The notes beneath the pieces were generated by a model. The model had not been told where the DNA came from. It saw nothing but the letters and a program-made list of their open reading frames with translations, and did no database searches. Shown here in pieces: positions 58,568-64,000 of a stretch of 64,000 nucleotides of DNA. Origin of the DNA: Cedecea neteri (lineage in GTDB: Bacteria > Pseudomonadota > Gammaproteobacteria > Enterobacterales > Enterobacteriaceae); assembly GCF_000758305.1 (NCBI RefSeq), contig NZ_CP009458.1, forward strand, positions 2,046,001-2,110,000. The letters run 5' to 3'. Position 1 is the first letter of the stretch; every line of letters starts with the position of its first letter. A program made the translations under genes and the position numbers.

Positions 58568-59668
58568 TTAAGACGTGATTGAGCTCTTCAGCGCGCAGTC
58601 CTGCTGGTGGCGCTCAAGGGCCAGCTCGATAAGGCGTGTAATCAACTCCTGATAGCTGATACCGCTGGCCTGCCACAGCTTGGGATACATGCTGATGTTG
58701 GTAAAGCCCGGCAGCGTGTTGATCTCGTTGATGATGACATCGTTATTTTCCGTCAGGAACACGTCAACGCGGGCCATGCCGCTGCATTCCAGCGCCTGAT
58801 AGGCACGAACGGCGATTTTACGGATTTTGTCGTTAACGTCGGCGTCGAGCGCCGCCGGGACGACAACCTGCGCCGCCTGCTCATCAATGTACTTGGTGTC
58901 GTAAGAATAGAACTCGCTGTTCACCACGATCTCGCCGCAGGTGCTGGCCTGCGGGTAATCATTCCCCAGCACGGCGCACTCAATTTCACGGCCTTTAATG
59001 CCGGTTTCAACCACCACTTTATGGTCAAACTCAAAGGCTAACGCCACCGCCGCGTGATATTGCTCTTCGGTGCTGGCTTTGCTGACGCCGACGGAGGAGC
59101 CCTGGTTGGCTGGCTTCACAAACAGCGGCAGACCCAGCTGTTTTTCGATCTCGGCGAAGCTGATTTTGGCGCGGTTAGCGCGAGTTAGCGTGATGAACGG
59201 AGCAACGTTCAGGCCCGCGTCGCGCAGCAGGCGTTTGGCTACGTCTTTATCCATGCTGACCGCTGAGCCCAGTACGCCGGAGCCGACAAACGGCAGATTG
59301 GCAACGCGGAGCATGCCCTGCAGGGAACCGTCTTCGCCCAGCGTGCCGTGCACAATTGGGAAAATCACGTCGATTTGGGAAAGCTGCTCTGCGGTGCTGG
59401 TTTCAATCAGCTGGTGTTCGGTCTGGCCAGGGACCAGCGCCACGTTTTTCTCTGACCGGTTCAGGGCAATAAGCGCCGGGTTATTGGCGTTCAGCAGGTA
59501 GCTGGACGCATCGTTGATATGCCACTGGCCCTGTTTATCAATGCCCAGCAGCACAACATCAAACTTCGACTTATCAATGGCGTCGACGATATTTTTTGCC
59601 GACTGCAGCGACACCTCGTGTTCTGCCGACTTTCCACCAAACACGATACCAACCCGCAGTTTTGCCAT
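58568..59668 (-). CDS. ddlA: D-alanine--D-alanine ligase A
   Basis: DdlA is a cytoplasmic ATP-grasp ligase that makes D-alanyl-D-alanine for peptidoglycan. The protein of 366 residues opens MAKLRVGIVFGGKSAEHEVS. Active-site features are HGTLGEDGSLQGML, VKPANQGSSVGVSK, GIKGREIECAVLGN and NDVIINEINTLPGFTNISMY with the Mg-binding residues. It resembles DdlA more than DdlB in length. It uses D-alanine, the same metabolite required by the dlt-like operon elsewhere in this window. It is divergent from the mdtG-like gene. Confidence 0.95.
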   Translation of the reverse strand: MAKLRVGIVFGGKSAEHEVSLQSAKNIVDAIDKSKFDVVLLGIDKQGQWHINDASSYLLNANNPALIALNRSEKNVALVPGQTEHQLIETSTAEQLSQIDVIFPIVHGTLGEDGSLQGMLRVANLPFVGSGVLGSAVSMDKDVAKRLLRDAGLNVAPFITLTRANRAKISFAEIEKQLGLPLFVKPANQGSSVGVSKASTEEQYHAAVALAFEFDHKVVVETGIKGREIECAVLGNDYPQASTCGEIVVNSEFYSYDTKYIDEQAAQVVVPAALDADVNDKIRKIAVRAYQALECSGMARVDVFLTENNDVIINEINTLPGFTNISMYPKLWQASGISYQELITRLIELALERHQQDCALKSSITS

Positions 59669-59900
59669 GCCTTTAATCCACCCATAAACTTTACGAAAGG
59701 GGACAACATAGCACGCTCATTCCGGGGATTCATGTGGTTCCTGCAACTACCTGTCCGGTCGGGCAGGATATGTGCTTTAGTAAGCAATCATGTCTGGATC
59801 GTAATGACAATGCCTGGGCGCTGACGGCAATATTCATTAGTGTGATAAGCTTTCCAGAAATCGTTCTGTTCTGGTTGCATCCCCTTTGAAAAAGCGCGCT

Positions 59901-61118
59901 ATGGAGTCCTGGAAGGTCAATCTCATTTCGGTCTGGTTCGGCTGTTTTTTTACCGGCCTTGCGATCAGCCAAATTTTGCCTTTTCTTCCGCTCTATGTTG
60001 AGCAGCTTGGCGTCACTTCCCACGAAGCCCTTTCCCTTTGGTCCGGCCTGACGTTCAGCGTCACGTTTTTGGTTTCGGCCATTGTTTCTCCGATGTGGGG
60101 CAGTCTGGCTGACCGCAAAGGGCGTAAGCTGATGCTGCTTCGCGCTTCGTTTGGCATGGCGGTGGCGATTCTTCTCCAGGCTTTTGCGACCAACGTCTGG
60201 CAGCTGTTCCTGCTTCGCGCGGTGATGGGTTTAACCTCGGGCTATATTCCTAATGCGATGGCGCTGGTGGCCTCTCAGGTGCCACGCGAACGCAGCGGCT
60301 GGGCTATCAGTACGCTTTCAACCGGGCAAATCAGCGGCGTGATTGTGGGCCCGCTGCTCGGCGGCTTTATGGCGGATCATCTTGGGCTAAGGCCGGTTTT
60401 CTTTGCCACCGCCGGGCTGCTGATGGTCAGTTTCCTGGTAACGCTGCTGCTGATTAAAGAGGGCGCTCGCCCGAAAATCAGTAAAGATGAGCGCCTGACA
60501 GGGAAAGAAGTTTTCGCCACGCTGCCTTATCCCTGGCTGATCCTCAGTCTGTTTATCACCACGCTGGTGATCCAGCTCTGTAATGGCTCGATTGGCCCGA
60601 TTCTGGCGCTGTTTATCAAACAACTGGCCCCGGACAGCAACAATATTGCGTTTATGAGCGGATTTATCGCCGCCTTGCCGGGCATTTCCGCGCTCTTTGC
60701 CGCGCCTAAATTGGGCAAACTGGGCGACAGGATTGGCACTGAACGTATTTTGATGGCGACGCTGTGCTGCGCGGTGGTGTTATTCCTGGCCATGTCTTTT
60801 GTCACTTCGCCGGTGCAGCTTGGCATTTTGCGCTTTTTGCTGGGCTTTGCTGACGGGGCAATGTTACCGGCGGTGCAAACGCTGTTGCTCAAGTACTGCA
60901 GTGACCAGGTCACCGGGCGCATCTTTGGTTATAACCAGTCGTTTATGTATTTGGGGAATGTCGCCGGGCCTTTAATGGGGGCCGGAGTTTCCGCAATGGC
61001 CGGTTTTCGTTACGTTTTTGCAGCAACCGCCGTGGTTGTGCTGCTCAATGTCTGGCAGTTGGCGGTGGCTCTTAAACGCAAAAATGCCCGTCAGGCGCTG
61101 GCCGGCAAAAGCGCTTAG
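59901..61118 (+). CDS. MdtG-like MFS drug efflux transporter
   Basis: This 12-helix major facilitator (about 405 residues) is similar across its length to E. coli MdtG. Motifs are LPLYVEQLGVTSHEALSLWS, SPMWGSLADRKGRKLMLLRA (MFS motif A), STLSTGQISGVIVGPLLGGF and RFLLGFADGAMLPAVQTLLL. In E. coli, mdtG lies elsewhere and iraP directly follows ddlA, so this is either a paralogue or a moved gene. ATG 59901 is used; TTG 59886 is alternative and neither has a strong ribosome-binding site. Substrate may be fosfomycin or deoxycholate as for MdtG. Confidence 0.88.
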   Translation: MESWKVNLISVWFGCFFTGLAISQILPFLPLYVEQLGVTSHEALSLWSGLTFSVTFLVSAIVSPMWGSLADRKGRKLMLLRASFGMAVAILLQAFATNVWQLFLLRAVMGLTSGYIPNAMALVASQVPRERSGWAISTLSTGQISGVIVGPLLGGFMADHLGLRPVFFATAGLLMVSFLVTLLLIKEGARPKISKDERLTGKEVFATLPYPWLILSLFITTLVIQLCNGSIGPILALFIKQLAPDSNNIAFMSGFIAALPGISALFAAPKLGKLGDRIGTERILMATLCCAVVLFLAMSFVTSPVQLGILRFLLGFADGAMLPAVQTLLLKYCSDQVTGRIFGYNQSFMYLGNVAGPLMGAGVSAMAGFRYVFAATAVVVLLNVWQLAVALKRKNARQALAGKSA

Positions 61119-61392
61119 CCACTGGTCAGTTTCTCTGCGTGGGATATTATTGAGCGAAATATGAAGATTGATTTCGACTTATTATTCATTTAGTCCACCA
61201 CGACAGATTTAGAGAATAATATTCCATTATTCTTTTTTTGTGGTGCAAAAAATTCGTTGTCGGGATTATTATCAGACGGAATCATTTTAATATTGCCGCT
61301 ATTTGATTTGATGCACATATTTAACCTGGGATATTGCTCTCAGGTGGATCTGAGTGTTAACGTCATGCCTTAACCCCGCAGGGACTGAGAAA

Positions 61393-61653
61393 ATGAAAAA
61401 TCTTATTGCTGAGTTATTGGTTAAGCTCGCCGAAAAGGAAGAAGAATCGAAAGAGCTGGTTGCTCAGGTTGAAGCGCTGGAAATAGTGGTCACAGCCTTA
61501 TTGAGACGCCTTGAACAGGGAGAACGTTCGGCACTGGTTGCCAGCATTGAAGGGGCGTTAGATGATGCCTCCCCAAAGACGGCAGTGCCGGTACAGGATA
61601 CCGAATTACTCCGACAATATTTAAAAAAGCTCCTTATCCATCCCCGTAGTTGA
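61393..61653 (+). CDS. iraP: Anti-adaptor protein IraP
   Basis: IraP stabilises RpoS under phosphate starvation by sequestering the adaptor RssB. The start at 61393 gives 86 residues, the E. coli length, beginning MKNLIAELLVKLAEKEEESK, a long coiled-coil-like helix, and ending TELLRQYLKKLLIHPRS. An upstream ATG at 61354 is unlikely. It lies just upstream of phoA as in E. coli. The 270-base gap before it is AT-rich and holds its ppGpp-dependent promoter in relatives; none was pinned down here. Confidence 0.93.
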   Translation: MKNLIAELLVKLAEKEEESKELVAQVEALEIVVTALLRRLEQGERSALVASIEGALDDASPKTAVPVQDTELLRQYLKKLLIHPRS

Positions 61654-61664
61654 ATCAAATTTTA

Positions 61665-61683
61665 CTGTCATATTAGTGTCATA
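61665..61683 (+). promoter_or_regulatory. Pho box upstream of phoA
   Basis: CTGTCATATTAGTGTCATA contains two PhoB half-sites, CTGTCAT and GTGTCAT, 11 bases apart, and matches the known phoA operator. It lies about 65 bases before the phoA start codon. Confidence 0.9.
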
Positions 61684-61746
61684 AGTCATTTTTATACTCG
61701 CTCTGTTTTTATTTATATTCAGTAGTTACTACATGGAGAAAATAAA

Positions 61747-63165
61747 GTGAAACAGAGCGTAATTATCGCCAGCCTGCTGCCTTTGCTGCTTGTCAGCGCC
61801 CCATCAAAATCACAAGAAACATCCTCTTCCCCTCTGGAAAATCGCGCCGCTCAGGGAGATTTAACTCAGCCGGGTGGTGCTCGCCGTATTACTGGCGATC
61901 AAACTGAAGCGATCCGTGCCTCGCTCAACAATAAAACAGCGAAGAACATTATTCTGCTGATTGGTGACGGTATGGGTGATTCGGAAATTACCGCCGCCAG
62001 AAACTATGCCGAAGGGGCAGGTGGTTTCTTTAAAGGGATTGATGCTTTACCGCTGACCGGACAATACACCCATTATTCTTTAGACAAGAAAACGAAAAAG
62101 CCGGATTACGTCACCGATTCTGCTGCTTCTGCCACGGCGTGGAGTACCGGGGTGAAAACCTACAACGGCGCGCTGGGCGTGGACGTTGACGGGAAAGATC
62201 ATGTAACCATCCTCGAACTAGCGAAAGCGGCCGGAAAGGCGACGGGCAACGTTTCCACGGCAGAAATTCAAGATGCCACGCCAGCGGCGCTGGTTTCCCA
62301 CGTGACGGGGCGTAAATGCTATGGCCCAAGCGCGACCAGCGAAAAATGTGCCACTAACGCGCTGGAAAACGGGGGCAAAGGCTCCATTACCGAGCAACTG
62401 CTGAATACTCGCGCCGACGTGACGCTTGGCGGTGGGGCAAAAACCTTTAGCGAAACGGCAAAAGCCGGTGAATGGAACGGGAAAACGCTGCGCGAGCAGG
62501 CTGATGCCCGTGGCTATCAGTGGGTGGATAACGCCGCTGGCCTTGCGGCGGTGACAGAAGCTAACCAGCAGAAACCGCTGATCGGTATGTTCGCCGACGG
62601 CAATATGCCTGTGCGCTGGGAAGGGCCGAAGGCCACTTACCACGGGAATATCGATCAGCCAGCCGTGACCTGTACGCCTAATCCGAAGCGTGACAGCAGT
62701 GTGCCGACCCTGGCGCAGATGACCGAAAAAGCTATCGACCTGCTGAAAGGCAACGAGAAAGGCTTCTTCCTGCAGGTCGAAGGCGCTTCTATTGATAAAC
62801 AAGATCACGCCGCTAACCCTTGTGGGCAGATTGGCGAGACGGTCGATCTCGATGAAGCCGTGCAAAAAGCGCTGGAGTTTGCCCGTAAAGACGGCAATAC
62901 CCTGGTTATTGTTACCGCAGACCACGCCCATTCCAGCCAGATTGTGGCGCCGGACACCAAAGCTCCAGGCCTGACTCAGGCGCTGAACACCAAAGACGGC
63001 GCAGTGATGGTCATCAGCTACGGCAACTCCGAGGGGGAATCTCAGGAGCACACCGGCACCCAGCTACGCGTGGCAGCCTATGGCCCACATGCAGCCAATG
63101 TGGTGGGGCTGACCGATCAGACCGACCTGTTCTACACCATGAAATCGGCGATGGCGCTGGAGTAA
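61747..63165 (+). CDS. phoA: Alkaline phosphatase PhoA
   Basis: This periplasmic dimeric Zn/Mg phosphomonoesterase is induced by phosphate starvation. The 472-residue precursor has a signal peptide to about residue 22. The catalytic serine is in YVTDSAASATAW (S125). Metal ligands are in IGDGMGDSE, QVEGASIDKQDHAANPCG, VTADHAHSSQI and QEHTGTQLR. Disulfide cysteines (RKCYG, EKCATN, VTCTPN, NPCGQ) are present. A Pho box precedes it and a terminator follows. Confidence 0.97.
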   Translation: MKQSVIIASLLPLLLVSAPSKSQETSSSPLENRAAQGDLTQPGGARRITGDQTEAIRASLNNKTAKNIILLIGDGMGDSEITAARNYAEGAGGFFKGIDALPLTGQYTHYSLDKKTKKPDYVTDSAASATAWSTGVKTYNGALGVDVDGKDHVTILELAKAAGKATGNVSTAEIQDATPAALVSHVTGRKCYGPSATSEKCATNALENGGKGSITEQLLNTRADVTLGGGAKTFSETAKAGEWNGKTLREQADARGYQWVDNAAGLAAVTEANQQKPLIGMFADGNMPVRWEGPKATYHGNIDQPAVTCTPNPKRDSSVPTLAQMTEKAIDLLKGNEKGFFLQVEGASIDKQDHAANPCGQIGETVDLDEAVQKALEFARKDGNTLVIVTADHAHSSQIVAPDTKAPGLTQALNTKDGAVMVISYGNSEGESQEHTGTQLRVAAYGPHAANVVGLTDQTDLFYTMKSAMALE

Positions 63166-63194
63166 AGGCGCGCATACGTAACAGGTAAGAAAAA

Positions 63195-63220
63195 AATGCG
63201 GCGGAAACGTCGCATTTTTT
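63195..63220 (+). terminator. Rho-independent terminator after phoA
   Basis: An AATGCGGCG/CGTCGCATT stem with one bulge is followed by a run of T. psiF nevertheless follows and can be made by read-through or its own promoter. Confidence 0.75.
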
Positions 63221-63267
63221 TTGCCTTAGGCCAGGCTTTAAACGTCACAATAAAAAAGGAATAAGGT

Positions 63268-63579
63268 ATGAAATTTTCATTATTAGCGGTGTTACTGGTA
63301 GGGCTGGTTGGGTCAGCAACGGCGGCGGATAAAACGATGACGCCGCAGCAGCAGCGGATGACCACCTGTAATCAGCAGGCGGCTTCACAGTCCCTGAAAG
63401 GGGACCAGCGTAAGAGCTACATGAGTAGCTGCCTGAAAGGAGAAGCGCCTGCCGCAGCGGGGAAAACCCTGACGCCTCAGCAGCAAAAAATGAAGGACTG
63501 TAATGCGGATGCCGGGAAGCAATCGCTGAAGGGCGACGCCAGAAAAACCTTTATGAGCAATTGCCTGAAGAAAAAGTAA
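63268..63579 (+). CDS. psiF: Phosphate starvation-inducible protein PsiF
   Basis: This small exported protein is in the E. coli order phoA-psiF. The signal peptide ends SATA. The rest is two copies of the PsiF repeat: TPQQQRMTTCNQQAASQSLK with DQRKSYMSSCLKG, and TPQQQKMKDCNADAGKQSLK with DARKTFMSNCLK. Each repeat has two cysteines. The 103-residue length is normal. Function is unknown beyond phosphate-starvation induction in E. coli. Confidence 0.95.
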   Translation: MKFSLLAVLLVGLVGSATAADKTMTPQQQRMTTCNQQAASQSLKGDQRKSYMSSCLKGEAPAAAGKTLTPQQQKMKDCNADAGKQSLKGDARKTFMSNCLKKK

Positions 63580-63592
63580 GTTGTTTTGAATG

Positions 63593-63760
63593 ACCCTAAC
63601 CCCGGCCCTCTCCCTGAGAGGGAGAGGGGGAAATCGAAGATTTATGCTCGATTCAGAGCCCTCTCCCCGTCGGCAGAGGGCTTTTATTTTGGGTTTTGAT
63701 GAAGGAATTTATGCTCAGTCTAATCCCCTCTCCCCGTGGGGAGAGGGTTAGGGTGAGGGG
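63593..63760. repeat. REP-like palindromes between psiF and proC
   Basis: The left element reads CCCTAACCCCGGCCCTCTCC with a hairpin (CTCTCCCTGAGAGGGAGAG). The right is the inverse, CCCCTCTCCCCGTGGGGAGA followed by GGGTTAGGGTGAGGGG. A third CTCTCC hairpin lies between them, and TTTATGCTC recurs at 63641 and 63708. The outer parts match the block at 8031-8339. Both lie between convergent genes, the usual site of REP/BIME elements. Confidence 0.85.
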
Positions 63761-63771
63761 CTTTGTCAAAA

Positions 63772-64000
63772 TCAGGACTTCCCGAGCAGCTCCGACTTCG
63801 CCATACACTTCACCATCGCTTCCATCACTGCGGCGCGGAAACCTTTCTCTTCCAGCACTTTGACCGCTTCAATGGTGGTGCCACCAGGGGAGCAGACCAT
63901 GTCTTTCAGCTCGCCCGGATGGGTACCGGTTTCCAGCACCATCTTCGCCGAGCCCATCACCGCCTGAGCGGCAAACTGATAGGCCTGTTTGCGCGGCATA
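63772..64000 (-). CDS. proC: Pyrroline-5-carboxylate reductase ProC (C-terminal part)
   Basis: ProC is the last enzyme of proline synthesis, NAD(P)H-dependent. Only the C-terminal 75 or so residues are in the window, and the 5' end lies to the right. Visible motifs are AYQFAAQAVMGSAKMVLETG, HPGELKDMVCSPGGTTIEAV and GFRAAVMEAMVKCMAKSELL, all of the dimerisation domain and typical of enterobacterial ProC. In E. coli dgcC (adrA) lies between psiF and proC; here only palindromes do. Confidence 0.96.
   Translation of the reverse strand, partial: MPRKQAYQFAAQAVMGSAKMVLETGTHPGELKDMVCSPGGTTIEAVKVLEEKGFRAAVMEAMVKCMAKSELLGKS

Overview
The window comes from the chromosome of a member of the Enterobacteriaceae. 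It carries a complete type 1 fimbrial operon with a Klebsiella-style fimK. It also has the E. coli-like block ampH, sbmA, yaiW, yaiY, yaiZ, ddlA, iraP, phoA, psiF, proC, plus pheP, zinT, lpxP and fumA homologues. It is not E. coli or Salmonella: several accessory blocks interrupt that backbone, and dgcC is missing between psiF and proC. The genus cannot be fixed from this window (Cedecea, Enterobacter, Klebsiella and relatives all fit). No rRNA, tRNA, insertion sequence, prophage or CRISPR array was seen.

Layout. 1-8015: fimA (5' end cut off), fimI, fimC, fimD, fimF, fimG, fimH, then an EAL-domain gene (fimK type). 8031-8339: palindrome-bounded 51-bp tandem repeats. 8365-12415 (minus): a dlt-like D-alanylation operon, dltD-dltX-dltB-dltA-dltC, with a 39-codon DltX gene. 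13016-16579: GNAT, exported PLD nuclease, lipoprotein, a microprotein and exported-protein pair, zinT with a Zur-type box. 16616-19832 (minus): two-component system, HbpS/GlcG-like exported protein, beta-barrel. 19944-29906: anaerobic dicarboxylate island with a DASS antiporter, class I fumarase, a soluble FMN/FAD fumarate reductase, its ApbE flavin transferase and a DcuSR/CitAB-type two-component system, with a perfect FNR box. 29971-37556: AraC regulator, siderophore receptor, FhuD-like, FhuB-like and a PvdE/YojI-type ABC protein. 37566-43174 (minus): peptide ABC transporter. 43300-50376: VOC protein, pheP, two unknown genes, EamA exporter, dgcP-type cyclase, ampH. 50377-64000: lpxP, cysteine hydrolase, sbmA, an inserted emrRAB-like block, yaiW/Y/Z, ddlA, an mdtG-like gene, iraP, phoA with Pho box, psiF, REP-like palindromes and the 3' part of proC.

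How the genes work together. The fim genes build a chaperone-usher pilus, and FimK may tie it to c-di-GMP. The dicarboxylate island forms a short pathway. A C4-dicarboxylate enters in exchange for succinate, fumarase makes fumarate, the ApbE-flavinylated reductase reduces it to succinate, and a CitA/DcuS-type sensor with FNR would control it. Several loci concern the cell envelope and antimicrobial peptides: the dlt-like operon, lpxP, ampH, sbmA, yaiW, efflux pumps and the PvdE/YojI-type exporter.

The best candidates for new biology are three. First, the Gram-negative dlt-like operon, with a DltX whose C-terminus reads FEYQKF but a DltB homologue whose invariant MBOAT histidine is asparagine. 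Second, a FimH that keeps the pilin architecture but has lost most mannose-pocket residues. Third, an HbpS-like protein linked to a two-component system.
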